Source: Bacteroidales bacterium (GTDB taxonomy: Bacteria > Bacteroidota > Bacteroidia > Bacteroidales > GCA-2711565). From it: DNA of 64,000 bases. This document shows, one piece after another, positions 1 through 8,960 of the stretch. Every line of letters begins with the position of its first letter. The stretch's first letter is position 1. The notes below the pieces were generated by a model. That model was not told where the DNA came from. It worked only from the letters and a program-made list of their open reading frames with translations, and did no database searches. The position numbers and the translations under genes were made by a program. The DNA lies in NCBI GenBank assembly GCA_028280405.1, contig JANQLW010000053.1:59816-123815 (forward strand), read 5' to 3'.

Positions 1-861
1 CTTAATAGTGTTCTAAAAGTTTTGATAGGAAGAATGCGTAATATGAATGCACTGGAAGAAAAGCTTGCAAAAAGCTACATCAAAATTCAGGAACAAAAAC
101 AAGAAATTGAAGAACAACATCATAATATTTTAGAACAGAAAAAATTACTGGAAGAACAAAATTACGATCTGTTAAGTTTAAATGAAGAAAAGAACCAGCT
201 CATGACTGTAATGGTTCACAACCTAAAGGATCCTTTAACCAGTAGCTTATGTATGACCGAAATTCTAAAAGATGAAATTTCAGACGAGGAGCATCCGCAT
301 TTTGAGCATACCCGTGTTATTTATAATGCCTTGGAACGAATGAACAAAATGATCAATGAAGTGTTGAACCTGAACAAAATTGAATCTAAATTCTTCGCTT
401 TACAAACTGAAAAATTATATTTGAATAAAATAGTTAAGGATGTAATCAGTCATTTTAAATTCCCTATTGAACAAAAAAAACTTAATATTAAACTTTTTTT
501 GGAAGAATCTTATTCAAGACTAAATAGTGTTTATACATACCAGATCATTGAAAATCTTTTTTCAAACGCCATTAAATTTTCTCCGACTGGAAGAAACATC
601 ACTCTTAGTTTGGTAAATAAAGAGGACAAAATACAGTTTATCATCAAAGATGAAGGAAAAGGCATCAAAGAAGAATTAAAGAAAAACCTTTTCAATCTGT
701 ACGAAAGACAAGCTGACTGGAAAAAAGAAAATCCGAATGAAGGCTTAGGTTTGACTATTGTAAAAAAATATGTGGACGCTATGCATGGGAAGGTTTGGTT
801 TGAAAGCGAAAAGGGGGAAGGAACTTCATTCTTTGTAGAATTTAACAGATTGGAACTTTAA
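1..861 (+). CDS. sensor histidine kinase, 5' end outside the window
   Basis: C-terminal part of a two-component sensor kinase. The reading frame is open from base 1, so the TTG at 22 is probably not the true start and the sensory part lies upstream. Visible, numbering from that TTG: a Glu/Gln/Lys-rich coiled coil (about 10-60), a DHp helix with the phospho-acceptor histidine in VHNLKDPLT (about residue 66), and an HATPase_c domain with N box ENLFSNAIKFSP, G1 DEGKGI and G2 GLGLTIVKKY. The kinase core is complete and ends normally; no response regulator gene follows, so the partner is upstream or elsewhere. Signal sensed is unknown. Confidence 0.85.
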   Translation, partial: LNSVLKVLIGRMRNMNALEEKLAKSYIKIQEQKQEIEEQHHNILEQKKLLEEQNYDLLSLNEEKNQLMTVMVHNLKDPLTSSLCMTEILKDEISDEEHPHFEHTRVIYNALERMNKMINEVLNLNKIESKFFALQTEKLYLNKIVKDVISHFKFPIEQKKLNIKLFLEESYSRLNSVYTYQIIENLFSNAIKFSPTGRNITLSLVNKEDKIQFIIKDEGKGIKEELKKNLFNLYERQADWKKENPNEGLGLTIVKKYVDAMHGKVWFESEKGEGTSFFVEFNRLEL

Positions 862-869
862 TTAACATA

Positions 870-1280
870 TCAGAAAAGGATTGTGGCAACTATTTTTCTG
901 TTTCCTCCATAATTTCTGAATTCACATAAATAAATTCCCTGCCAGGTTCCCATATTTAACCTGCCATTAGTAATAGGTATAGCAATGGTATTACCCACTA
1001 AAGAAGTTTTAATATGCGCAGGCATGTCATCATTTCCTTCTATCGTATGTATATAATCGGGGTCGCCTTCAGGCACTAATTTGTTGAATATCGTTTCAAA
1101 ATCAACCCTGACACTTGGATCTGCATTTTCATTAATAGTCAACCCTGCAGATGTATGCTTTATAAAAAGATACAACATCCCAAAATCAGGAAGGTCATCC
1201 AATTCATTTAAAATTAGATGTGTTACTAAATGATAGCCCCTTTTATAGGGAGGTAATGAAAATTCAAGTTGTTTGATCAT
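870..1280 (-). CDS. YjbQ/UPF0047 family protein
   Basis: Small cytosolic protein of the secondary thiamine-phosphate synthase (YjbQ, UPF0047) family; 136 aa is the usual length. Family signatures are present: HTSAGLTINENADPSV near residue 42, the HIKTSLVG segment near 88 and GTWQGIYLCEF near 112. Members show weak thiamine-phosphate synthase activity but the physiological role is unsettled. It lies downstream of the citrate synthase gene but is separated from it by a strong palindromic terminator, so it is probably its own transcription unit. It converges with the histidine kinase gene, 8 bases apart. Confidence 0.85.
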   Translation of the reverse strand: MIKQLEFSLPPYKRGYHLVTHLILNELDDLPDFGMLYLFIKHTSAGLTINENADPSVRVDFETIFNKLVPEGDPDYIHTIEGNDDMPAHIKTSLVGNTIAIPITNGRLNMGTWQGIYLCEFRNYGGNRKIVATILF

Positions 1281-1290
1281 AAAATAAAAA

Positions 1291-1320
1291 AGGGGCGACG
1301 CCCTTAAGGGCGTCGCCCCT
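1291..1320 (-). terminator. perfect 30-base palindrome, terminator of gltA
   Basis: Fifteen-base arms (AGGGGCGACGCCCTT and its complement) with no unpaired bases except those needed for the turn, followed on the minus strand by a T run. It sits 17 bases after the gltA stop. A second, covarying copy of the same palindrome is at 16139-16166, so it may also be a dispersed repeat. Confidence 0.8.
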
Positions 1321-1337
1321 AAACCAAAAATTAAACT

Positions 1338-2660
1338 TTATAATTTATTTCCTTTCGAATCAATTCCTGCAATAGTTTCCAGCATATCTGTTGTAAGCGA
1401 TTTTGGACGCTCAAGTGGATAAAACAATGCACGATCCCAGATAATATTTGCACAAATACCTATTGCCCGGCCAATACCAAATAAAACAGTATAGAAATCA
1501 TATTCATGAATACCGTAATGCCATTGAATAACCCCTGATTGGGCATCCACATTTGGCCATGGATTTTTTGCTTTTCCATGCTCTCTTAATACATCCGGAA
1601 CAACTTTATAAAGCATATCTACATATTTGAAAATCGGATCATCAGCAATATGTTTTAAACTAAATTCTCTTTGCAAAAGATAACGTGGATCTGTTTTTCG
1701 TAAAACGGCATGTCCAAAACCAGGAATAACCTGTCCGGCATTCAAGGTTTCCCAGACAAATTGTCTGATTTCCTCTTCTGTTGGAACAACACCTCCCATT
1801 TTATCCATTAAGTCATGTAACCATTGTAATACACCCTGGCTTGCTAATCCATGCAATGGCCCGGCTAATCCATTAATCATGGCAGAAATCGATAAATAAA
1901 CATCGGAAAGAGAGCTTGCAACCAAATGTCCGGTATGTGCACTCACATTTCCAGCTTCATGATCACTGTGAACAATAAAGTGCATTCTCATCACATCATC
2001 ATAAGGCTTTTCTTTTCCCATCATAAAGGCAAAATTTCCTCCATAATCAAGATTAGGATTAGACTGAATTCTGTTACCGTCTCTATAAAGCTTAGCATAA
2101 ATATAAGTAGCAATTTCCGGAAGCTTAGCAAGCATATTCAAAGAATCTTCATAGGTTGGGTCCCAATAATCTTCTTTATGGATACCTGCATTATACTTCT
2201 TGGTAAAGAATGATTCTCTATGCATCGATAAAATTGCCGTAGAAAAGATTGTCATAGGGTGGCTACAACAAGGAAAAGCATCAATTAATTCATAAATATA
2301 ACGAGGTAAAATTCTTCTTTTACTAAATTCATCAACCATATCGGCAACTTCACTTTCAGTAGGAATATCCCCGGTTAACAGAAGAAAGAACAAACCCTCA
2401 ACATAAGGCATTTCTGCTCCTTTTGGTTTTGGAAGTTTTTCAAATACATCTTTAAGCTTATATCCTCTAAACCGAATCCCTTCTTCCGGATCTAAATATG
2501 ATATATCCGTTACAAGGCTTTTCAACCCACGCATACCTCCAAGTATCTGTGCAATAGTTACCTGATCAACAACCACATCTCCATATTTCTTATTCAGACG
2601 CTGCGTTCTGGGTCTCCATTCCTGGATTTTATCATATAATTTCTCTTTTAAACTTCCCAT
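1338..2660 (-). CDS. gltA: citrate synthase, eukaryotic-like type
   Basis: Condenses oxaloacetate and acetyl-CoA at the entry of the TCA cycle. The 440 aa sequence resembles the mitochondrial-type enzyme rather than the E. coli hexameric type: GIRFRGYKL, EGLFFLLLTGDIP, the first catalytic histidine in HSDHEAGNVSAHTGH, the second in GFGHAVLRKTDPRY and the catalytic aspartate in VDAQSGVIQWHYG, then the C-terminal ERPKS. Downstream of icd on the same strand (40-base gap), so gltA and icd are probably co-transcribed. Transcription ends at the palindrome after the stop. Confidence 0.95.
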   Translation of the reverse strand: MGSLKEKLYDKIQEWRPRTQRLNKKYGDVVVDQVTIAQILGGMRGLKSLVTDISYLDPEEGIRFRGYKLKDVFEKLPKPKGAEMPYVEGLFFLLLTGDIPTESEVADMVDEFSKRRILPRYIYELIDAFPCCSHPMTIFSTAILSMHRESFFTKKYNAGIHKEDYWDPTYEDSLNMLAKLPEIATYIYAKLYRDGNRIQSNPNLDYGGNFAFMMGKEKPYDDVMRMHFIVHSDHEAGNVSAHTGHLVASSLSDVYLSISAMINGLAGPLHGLASQGVLQWLHDLMDKMGGVVPTEEEIRQFVWETLNAGQVIPGFGHAVLRKTDPRYLLQREFSLKHIADDPIFKYVDMLYKVVPDVLREHGKAKNPWPNVDAQSGVIQWHYGIHEYDFYTVLFGIGRAIGICANIIWDRALFYPLERPKSLTTDMLETIAGIDSKGNKL

Positions 2661-2700
2661 ATTTATTATCTGATTTGATTAATTAAATTTACAAAAAATC

Positions 2701-4068
2701 TTACATGTTTTCAATAATGACATTGGCAAACTCAGAGCACTTAAGCAATTCAGCATTATCCATCATACGGTGATAATCGTATGTTACCCGTTTTTGTTCA
2801 ATAGTTTTAACCAGGGCATCCCATATTAAATCATGCACCTCATTCCAACCGAGGTATTTAAACATCATACTTCCTGATAAAATAACTGAGCCCGGATTAA
2901 CTTTATCCAATCCGGCATATTTAGGTGCAGTACCATGTGTGGCTTCAAAAATAGCATGACCGGTAACATAATTGATATTGGCTCCCGGAGCAATGCCAAT
3001 TCCTCCTACCTGAGCCGCAAGAGCATCTGATAAGTAGTCTCCGTTTAGGTTCATCGTTGCAATAACATCAAATTCATTTGCACGTGTCAATACCTGTTGC
3101 AGGGTAATATCTGCAATAGCATCTTTTATCATTAACTTTGATTTCCATTGTCCATTACCATGACTGGGCATCAGCTCTAATGCAATTTCAACCTCTGTCC
3201 TTTTTTCAGCTTGTTGAGCAGCAGTCATCATATGATAACCTGGTTCTATCATTTTTGCATTTTCTTCAACACTTAAATCAGGGTTTGCATCCTTATTTGA
3301 TATAATCCAGCTTTCTCGTTCAGTAACCACTTTCTGTCTAAAATCACTAACCGCAAGTTCGTAACCCCAATTTTTAAAAGCCCCTTCGGTGAATTTCATA
3401 ATATTTCCCTTATGAACCAACGTTACTGATTTTCTATTTTCTTTCAAAGCATATTCAATGGCTGCTTTAATCAGCCGATAAGCTCCTTCCTTAGAAACAG
3501 GCTTCACTCCTAGCCCACTAGTTTCAGGAAAGCGAATTTTATGCACACCCATTTCCTTATCTAAAAATGAGATTACTTTCTTTACCTCCTCAGTTCCTTC
3601 AGCCCACTCAATACCGGCATAAATATCTTCTGTATTTTCCCTGAATATAACCATATCGACATCTTCAGGCTTTCGAACCGGAGAAGGGACTCCTGTGATA
3701 TATTTAACAGGTCTCAGGCAAACATAAAGGTCAAGTTTTTGCCTTAAAGCAACATTTAGTGAAGTAATACCTCCTCCAACAGGAGTAGTTAAAGGCCCCT
3801 TAATTCCCACCAGATATTCCTGAAATGTATCCAAAGTTTCCTGAGGCAACCATTCACCAGTTTTATTAAAAGCGTTTTCTCCGGCCAATACTTCCTTCCA
3901 GAAAACTTTTCTTTTTCCTCCATAGGCTTTTTCTACAGCAGCATTAAATACACTAACAGAGGCAGCCCAAATATCAGGGCCTGTTCCATCACCTTCAATA
4001 AAAGGAATTGTTACTTCATCTGGGACCATTAACTGCCCGTTTTCAATTCTAATTTTTTCTCCACTCAT
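2701..4068 (-). CDS. icd: isocitrate dehydrogenase, NADP-dependent
   Basis: Oxidative decarboxylation of isocitrate to 2-oxoglutarate. The 455 aa protein aligns with E. coli Icd: substrate loop [13 protein letters not shown] carries the serine that AceK phosphorylates in E. coli, [13 protein letters not shown], and the NADP-selecting residues are present (Lys-Tyr and Val in [17 protein letters not shown], Tyr and Arg in VTYDYHR). One change from E. coli is Thr for Arg immediately before the substrate-binding serine. No AceK is in the window. First gene of an icd-gltA unit; divergent from the DCC-family gene, 152 bases apart. Confidence 0.95.
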   Translation of the reverse strand: MSGEKIRIENGQLMVPDEVTIPFIEGDGTGPDIWAASVSVFNAAVEKAYGGKRKVFWKEVLAGENAFNKTGEWLPQETLDTFQEYLVGIKGPLTTPVGGGITSLNVALRQKLDLYVCLRPVKYITGVPSPVRKPEDVDMVIFRENTEDIYAGIEWAEGTEEVKKVISFLDKEMGVHKIRFPETSGLGVKPVSKEGAYRLIKAAIEYALKENRKSVTLVHKGNIMKFTEGAFKNWGYELAVSDFRQKVVTERESWIISNKDANPDLSVEENAKMIEPGYHMMTAAQQAEKRTEVEIALELMPSHGNGQWKSKLMIKDAIADITLQQVLTRANEFDVIATMNLNGDYLSDALAAQVGGIGIAPGANINYVTGHAIFEATHGTAPKYAGLDKVNPGSVILSGSMMFKYLGWNEVHDLIWDALVKTIEQKRVTYDYHRMMDNAELLKCSEFANVIIENM

Positions 4069-4220
4069 TTTAGTAATTTTATATCGAAATTTATCAGGTT
4101 ATATTAATTTTCAAAGCGGATTCGCTTGGTTCTAAATTTACAAAGAAATTTGGTAATAAAAAATTATTGGAAACAATTTAAACGGTTTTATAAATAGAGA
4201 ATAAAATTCAAACTATAAGA

Positions 4221-4637
4221 ATGTCTATCAGTAAGTTAAACAACAGTAAATCCTTATTAATCTATGACGGCTATTGTTATTTATGTAGCAATACGGTTAG
4301 GCATATTTTACGCTTGGATAAGGATAAAAAAATTAAATTTATCAGTCTGGAAAATGCTTTAGCTGATCCAAAAATAAATAAGCTGATATCGGTATATAAT
4401 TCTGTTGATACGGTATTACTATTTCATAATCAAAAATTATTTATTAAGTCAGATGCTATTATAGAAATATCTAAAATTACAGGAGGATGGTTAAAAATTT
4501 TCAGAATCATGCTTCTTTTACCAAAAAGGTACAGAAACTTATTATATGATTTAGTTGCCCGATACAGGTACCGGATATTTGGGAAAAGGAAGAAATGTTA
4601 CTTACCTCCGGAGGAATTCACCGACAGATATCTGTAG
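4221..4637 (+). CDS. DCC family (DUF393) thiol-disulfide oxidoreductase-like protein
   Basis: Short protein of the DUF393/YuxK family, named after its N-terminal DCC motif (DxxCxxC). Here the motif reads DGYCYLC near residue 16, so both cysteines are kept. The fold is thioredoxin-like and a thiol-disulfide role is presumed, but no substrate is established. 138 aa is typical. The C-terminal half has the usual basic helices. Followed after 86 bases by the PspC gene. Confidence 0.85.
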   Translation: MSISKLNNSKSLLIYDGYCYLCSNTVRHILRLDKDKKIKFISLENALADPKINKLISVYNSVDTVLLFHNQKLFIKSDAIIEISKITGGWLKIFRIMLLLPKRYRNLLYDLVARYRYRIFGKRKKCYLPPEEFTDRYL

Positions 4638-4723
4638 TCACCGATTTTTTTGACAGATTACCGAATAAGAATTTTTTCCATGATTGCTATTTGTATCTTT
4701 GTTTTAAAGAGAAAGGAGAAATT

Positions 4724-5281
4724 ATGAACCCACATCATCATCGAGGATTATACAGGAGCTCGAATCAGGCAATTATTGGCGGAGTTGCAGCAGGAATTGC
4801 AGAACACTTAAATACAGACCCCACCATCATCAGAATCATTTTTGCTATTGTAGCCTTGTTTGGTGGAGGAATAATTATTTATATCATTTTATGGATTGCA
4901 TTACCCGCTTATGAAACTAACTTATATGAAGCTTCAAGATTTTATTCTGGAAGTGGCCAAAGCAATTACAATAAGACTTCTGGCTCAGAAAATGAATCCA
5001 AAGAAAATTCGGATCAAGGATTTACACCTCCGTTTCAAGATCGACCCCGGAAGAAACATACAGAGAATGGCGGTTTTATTGCAGGAGTATTCATGATCGT
5101 AATCGGGTTAATTTTTCTGGCCGATCGATTCTTTTATATAGGCTTTAGACATTTATGGCCTTTATTACTATTAGTGGTCGGTATCTTGTTAATCAAATCA
5201 GCTTATAACAGACCTGATCAAAATGATCCTGATAACAATGAAAGGAATAATGATCATTCAAATAATCAAATTTTAAAATAG
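4724..5281 (+). CDS. PspC-domain membrane protein
   Basis: Envelope-stress type membrane protein of 185 aa. I set the start at the ATG 4724 (MNPHHHRGLY) because the PspC domain begins there and a rare good ribosome site, AAAGGAGA, lies 5 bases ahead; longer frames overlap the preceding gene. PspC domain at about 5-65 with one membrane segment (IIRIIFAIVALFGGGIIIYI), a polar linker rich in Asn/Ser/Glu, then two hydrophobic stretches near 115-150 like the LiaF/DUF5668 N-terminal module. Gene ends 6 bases before the next, LiaF-like gene: same operon. Confidence 0.85.
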   Translation: MNPHHHRGLYRSSNQAIIGGVAAGIAEHLNTDPTIIRIIFAIVALFGGGIIIYIILWIALPAYETNLYEASRFYSGSGQSNYNKTSGSENESKENSDQGFTPPFQDRPRKKHTENGGFIAGVFMIVIGLIFLADRFFYIGFRHLWPLLLLVVGILLIKSAYNRPDQNDPDNNERNNDHSNNQILK

Positions 5282-5287
5282 AAGGTT

Positions 5288-6238
5288 ATGAAACAGAGTA
5301 ATTTATTTTGGGGAGGAATTCTGGTTACCCTTGGTACACTTTTCATCCTTAAAAACACAGATGTTATTGATTTCAACTGGTATTATATATTTAAACTTTG
5401 GCCATTATTATTAATTTTATTGGGAATCACTTTATTACCCATTAAAAATTTTATTAAAACAACACTTACTATATTTTTACTGGCTCTAACTGTAATTTTA
5501 CTTCTGGTAAATTCAAATCCTTATTATCGTCCGTTTAATATCCATTGGGATCATAACTATAGCAGACATGGATGGAACCATAAATGGGATTTTCATTCCA
5601 ATGATAACCGAAAAGAAATATCTGATCAGCATTTTTATGAACCATATGATGAAGATATAGAAGAAGCCACGCTGAATATAAATGCTGCAGCAGGAGAATT
5701 CAGGATACTAAATAAAACCATACACTTATTAGATTTTACAAGAGATGGAAATATCGGGCCTTATTACTATAGTACCAGAAAAAATAATAAACATCAGGAT
5801 ATAAAAATATCCACCAAGAAAAAAAGGATTTCTACGAAGAACATTATTAATGACGTATACATTAAGCTCAATGCAAGGCCTGTTTGGAGTTTTAATATAG
5901 ATGCAGGTGCTGCTGAAGTAGAACTTGATCTCAGGGAATTTAAAACCAAACATATTGATCTGGACGGAGGAGCTTCAGACATACAAATCAGACTAGGAGA
6001 AAAATATGAAAAAACAAAACTTACAATTGACTCGGGCGTTTCATCGATTCAAATATTTGTACCGGAAAATTCAGGGTGTGAGATTGACACTGACACTTTC
6101 TTATCATCCAAAACCTTTGACGGTTTTACAAGAATCAAGAGAGGTTTATACCAAACCGACAATTTTGAAGATGCAAAAAACAAAGTCTATATAAATATAG
6201 ATGCTGCTATTACGAACTTAAGCGTTATTCGCTATTAA
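5288..6238 (+). CDS. LiaF-like membrane protein with toastrack domain
   Basis: 316 aa. Three to four short hydrophobic helices in residues 5-72, then a His/Trp/Asn-rich soluble linker (75-110) and a C-terminal beta-repeat domain (about 120-316) with the repeating ID.GA..VEL and IDSGVSSIQI pattern of the toastrack fold found in LiaF, DUF4097 and DUF2154 proteins. Such proteins partner PspC-type proteins in sensing envelope damage and modulating histidine kinases. It follows the PspC gene by 6 bases and converges on a two-component operon, separated only by a bidirectional terminator. Partner kinase not proven. Confidence 0.8.
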   Translation: MKQSNLFWGGILVTLGTLFILKNTDVIDFNWYYIFKLWPLLLILLGITLLPIKNFIKTTLTIFLLALTVILLLVNSNPYYRPFNIHWDHNYSRHGWNHKWDFHSNDNRKEISDQHFYEPYDEDIEEATLNINAAAGEFRILNKTIHLLDFTRDGNIGPYYYSTRKNNKHQDIKISTKKKRISTKNIINDVYIKLNARPVWSFNIDAGAAEVELDLREFKTKHIDLDGGASDIQIRLGEKYEKTKLTIDSGVSSIQIFVPENSGCEIDTDTFLSSKTFDGFTRIKRGLYQTDNFEDAKNKVYINIDAAITNLSVIRY

Positions 6239-6256
6239 ACCCAAACAACTCGAACA

Positions 6257-6285
6257 AAAAGGCTCCCAATATTCAGGAGCCTTTT
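6257..6285. terminator. bidirectional terminator
   Basis: Ten-base stem AAAAGGCTCC / GGAGCCTTTT with a 9-base loop. It lies between two convergent genes that end at 6238 (+) and 6288 (-); A/T runs on both sides serve both directions. Confidence 0.85.
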
Positions 6286-6287
6286 CT

Positions 6288-7001
6288 TTATTCTTCAATT
6301 TCCAGTTTAAATCCGGTACCGTGAACATTGGTAATTCGAATAGCGGGATCGCCTTTTAAGTATTTCCTTAATTTGGTAATAAAAACATCCATACTTCTTC
6401 CAATAAAATAATCATTTTCACCCCAAATAGTTTTTAAAGCAGTTTCCCGGGTAAGTAATCGGTTCTTATGTAAACAAAGAAGCTTTAACAAGCCTGCTTC
6501 TTTACGAGTTAAACTCTGTTCAGAATCTTTTGATTTTAATAACATATTTTCAAAGTCAAAAGTATACTTCCCTATTTCAAAAATATCCTCCTTACCATTT
6601 TCTTCCATTGCATTTCCGTGCTGGCAACGTTTTAAAATCGCCTTGATTCTCAAACTTAATTCTTCTGTACTGAAAGGTTTTGTAATATAATCATCGCATC
6701 CAATCTGGAAGCCCTTAATACGATCCTCCTTTAACGATTTAGCAGTTAAGAATATAATTGGTATTTGCTGATCTATTAATCTGATTTCTTCTGCTAAGGT
6801 AAAGCCATCTTTTTTAGGCATCATTACATCAAAGATGCAAAGGTCAAATTTCTTCTTTTTAAAGGCTTCTATTCCTTTTTCTCCATCAGGACAAAGTACA
6901 ATTTTATAATCAAGCATTTCAAGATAATCCTGTAATACTAAACTTAAATTCGGATCATCTTCAACTAATAATATGCGTATTTGTGGATTATCCTTCTTCA
7001 T
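6288..7001 (-). CDS. OmpR-family response regulator (RprY-like)
   Basis: Cytosolic transcription regulator, 237 aa. Receiver domain (8-125) has the acidic pocket E14/D15/D16, phospho-acceptor D58 in IFDVMMP, Thr in FLTAK and Lys in TKPF; winged-helix DNA-binding domain about 140-235 (LTRKEAGLLKLL, SMDVFITKLRKYL). It overlaps the upstream kinase gene by 14 bases, so the pair is co-translated. Closest known theme is RprX/RprY of Bacteroides. The four TTAACA repeats at 8378-8415, in front of the divergent Cys-rich gene, have the 10-11 base spacing that OmpR/PhoB-type regulators bind, and are the best candidate target. Confidence 0.88.
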   Translation of the reverse strand: MKKDNPQIRILLVEDDPNLSLVLQDYLEMLDYKIVLCPDGEKGIEAFKKKKFDLCIFDVMMPKKDGFTLAEEIRLIDQQIPIIFLTAKSLKEDRIKGFQIGCDDYITKPFSTEELSLRIKAILKRCQHGNAMEENGKEDIFEIGKYTFDFENMLLKSKDSEQSLTRKEAGLLKLLCLHKNRLLTRETALKTIWGENDYFIGRSMDVFITKLRKYLKGDPAIRITNVHGTGFKLEIEE

Positions 7002-8280
7002 TATTTTTTGATTTAAACGGAAGATATAATTTAAATGTACTGCCTTTACCTAATTCTGATTTCACCTCTATTTTTCCACCATGAGCTTCAGCCATAGTTT
7101 TAATATAATACAATCCTATTCCAAAGCCTTTCACATCATGAATATTCCCAGTGGGTACCCGGTACAGTTTTTTAAAGATTTGCTTCTGGTATTCCGAACT
7201 AATTCCAACTCCTTTATCCTCAACTGTAATCACAATACCATTACAATCATTAAAAGTATTTAATTTTATTTGTGGAGCACCTTGAGAATATTTTCGGGCG
7301 TTATCGAGCAAATTAGATATCATATTCACTACATGGACCCTGTCAGCATTGATAATCGTTTTTTCCGCATCAAGATTAATATCCAACTTTCCTTTCGAAT
7401 CCTGTAACCTAAGTTTAAAGTTCACTATCAATTTCCGGATTACCTTATGCATATCAAGTTCTTTAGGTTTTATTTTCATATCCCCTCTATCGAGAATAGA
7501 AATCTGCAATACCCTTTCAACCTGATTTTGCAGCCGAATATTTTCATCATAAATAATTTTACCATATTTCTTTGTTTTATCAGCCGATTCATTCACATTA
7601 GGACGTAAAAGCATTTCACTGGCCAAAGAAATCGTCGAAATGGGTGTTTTAAATTCATGTGTCATATTGTTTACAAAGTCTGATTTCATTTCAGAAAGCT
7701 TCTTCTGACGCATTAATGTTGAGATCGTATAATAAAAACTAAAAACGACAGCAAGTATAAATATGGCAGACAATATCAGCCATCCGATCATTTGCAATAG
7801 CAGCTTACTTCTCTGGTTGGGAAAAAACACAGTCAGGTAATAATCATTTGTTTTGCACAAGCAACTCAAAGACACCTGATGGTCTGAATCTAAAAGGCAG
7901 TCTTTATAATTTTCATAAACTCCCATTGCAAACTGCCCGGTTTCCTTACAATAAACAGCATATTCATAATCTCTTTTTACTTTCATGCATTTAATTTCCT
8001 TCTGCAATAACTCTTTAAGTTCCTCTTTATCAATAACATCATAAATACTTGTACGCTTCATTTTGCATCCCGGTTGGGACTCCATAAGTTTTATGGTAGA
8101 ATCATTATTACTTTGAACCAATTGAGCCATCACACTTTTCATAGCAATACGAATCTGATTATTGAATTGCTCTTCTCTAAAGGTAACTGCTTTTTTTACC
8201 CAATATACCTGAGTAATAGCAACTCCTATTAAAGCAACACTGGCAAGAATTATAAAAAATCGAAAGTAAGATTTCTTCAT
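6988..8280 (-). CDS. sensor histidine kinase with Cys-rich periplasmic domain
   Basis: Inner-membrane kinase, 430 aa. TM1 about 7-27, TM2 about 161-185; between them a periplasmic domain with six cysteines (about 72, 98, 111, 128, 140 and 142, the last two as CLC). Then the DHp helix with H208 in NNMTHEFKTPIS and HATPase_c with NLLDNARKYS, DKGVGIS and GFGIGLYYI. Partner regulator overlaps downstream. The periplasmic cysteines could form disulfides or bind metal, which would match the Cys-rich exported protein encoded divergently; that link is inference. Confidence 0.88.
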   Translation of the reverse strand: MKKSYFRFFIILASVALIGVAITQVYWVKKAVTFREEQFNNQIRIAMKSVMAQLVQSNNDSTIKLMESQPGCKMKRTSIYDVIDKEELKELLQKEIKCMKVKRDYEYAVYCKETGQFAMGVYENYKDCLLDSDHQVSLSCLCKTNDYYLTVFFPNQRSKLLLQMIGWLILSAIFILAVVFSFYYTISTLMRQKKLSEMKSDFVNNMTHEFKTPISTISLASEMLLRPNVNESADKTKKYGKIIYDENIRLQNQVERVLQISILDRGDMKIKPKELDMHKVIRKLIVNFKLRLQDSKGKLDINLDAEKTIINADRVHVVNMISNLLDNARKYSQGAPQIKLNTFNDCNGIVITVEDKGVGISSEYQKQIFKKLYRVPTGNIHDVKGFGIGLYYIKTMAEAHGGKIEVKSELGKGSTFKLYLPFKSKNNEEG

Positions 8281-8377
8281 TTATATGACTTTATTATCTA
8301 AATTTACGAAAAATGAGATTATCATAAGAATACACACATTGCAAATTTAGGGTATTCAAGACGGCTCATTTTTTAAA

Positions 8378-8415
8378 TTAACAAATCATTAACAGTTTTT
8401 AACAAGCATTTAACA
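8378..8415 (+). promoter_or_regulatory. four phased TTAACA direct repeats
   Basis: TTAACA occurs at 8378, 8389, 8399 and 8410 (steps 11, 10, 11), with a fifth near-copy TTAACT at 8426. All face the same way and on the same helix side, as in tandem OmpR/PhoB-family operators. They cover roughly -70 to -34 relative to the predicted start of the Cys-rich gene, an activating position. Confidence 0.6.
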
Positions 8416-8436
8416 GGAATTGGATTTAACTGATAG

Positions 8437-8444
8437 TAGATTTG
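8437..8444 (+). promoter_or_regulatory. predicted -7 element TAgaTTTG
   Basis: Match to the Bacteroidota TAnnTTTG element, 43 bases before the ATG at 8488. No TTTG lies at the proper upstream distance, consistent with dependence on an activator bound to the TTAACA repeats. Confidence 0.45.
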
Positions 8445-8487
8445 TTCAAAGCAAATAAGATTATTAATTTTTTAAACTTTTATAATT

Positions 8488-8835
8488 ATGAAAAAAATCG
8501 TTTTAGGATTAGCAGTAACAGCATTTATCCTTGTTGGATCAGTAAACTTAGAAGCAGCAAATCAGCTACCTCAAGATAAAAAAACTGAAGTAAAGAAATC
8601 ATGTTGTTCAGACAAGAAAACTTGTTCTACTGATAAAAAAACTTGTTCTACTGACAAAAAAGCTTGTTGTTCAGACAAGAAAGCTTGTAGTACAAAAAAG
8701 TGCAGTACATGTTCATCTAAAAAAGCTTCAACCTGTTCATCGAAAAAAGCAGCAACTTGCTCATCTAAAAAAGCAGCAACCTGTTCTTCAGAAAAAGATT
8801 GCAACACATGTAGTAGCAAGAAAAAGAAAAAATAA
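8488..8835 (+). CDS. exported Cys/Lys-rich repeat protein
   Basis: I do not recognise a named family. 115 aa: a clear Sec signal peptide (about 1-24, ending VNLEAA), then a low-complexity mature part built of short units of the type DKKTCST, CCSDKKA and TCSSKKA, ending in five lysines. Fourteen cysteines, none in the signal peptide; almost all others are Lys, Ser, Thr or Ala. Such a protein could bind soft metals or act as a periplasmic thiol sink. It is divergent from the two-component operon, has phased repeats upstream and its own terminator downstream, so it is a monocistronic and probably strongly regulated gene. Function unknown. Confidence 0.8.
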   Translation: MKKIVLGLAVTAFILVGSVNLEAANQLPQDKKTEVKKSCCSDKKTCSTDKKTCSTDKKACCSDKKACSTKKCSTCSSKKASTCSSKKAATCSSKKAATCSSEKDCNTCSSKKKKK

Positions 8836-8865
8836 TATCACATACATTTAATGTATAGCAGTAGA

Positions 8866-8895
8866 AAGGCTTCATCTTGGATGAGGCCTTTTTTA
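8866..8895 (+). terminator. rho-independent terminator
   Basis: AAGGCTTCAT pairs with ATGAGGCCTT (one G-T pair) around a 5-base loop, followed by a T run. Ends the Cys-rich gene. Confidence 0.8.
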
Positions 8896-8936
8896 TTTGT
8901 GTTCATAAATTAATTTTCAGGATAGGTGTAATTTTT

Positions 8937-8944
8937 TAACTTTG
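8937..8944 (+). promoter_or_regulatory. predicted -7 element TAacTTTG
   Basis: TAnnTTTG match 16 bases before the OsmC start, in a gap that follows a terminator, so a promoter is expected here. Confidence 0.45.
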
Positions 8945-8960
8945 AATCAAAATTTATTAG

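Noticed and set aside
4595..4723. Longer start for the PspC gene
   Set aside because: It overlaps the DCC gene and lacks any family similarity; the ATG at 4724 has a good ribosome site and starts the domain.
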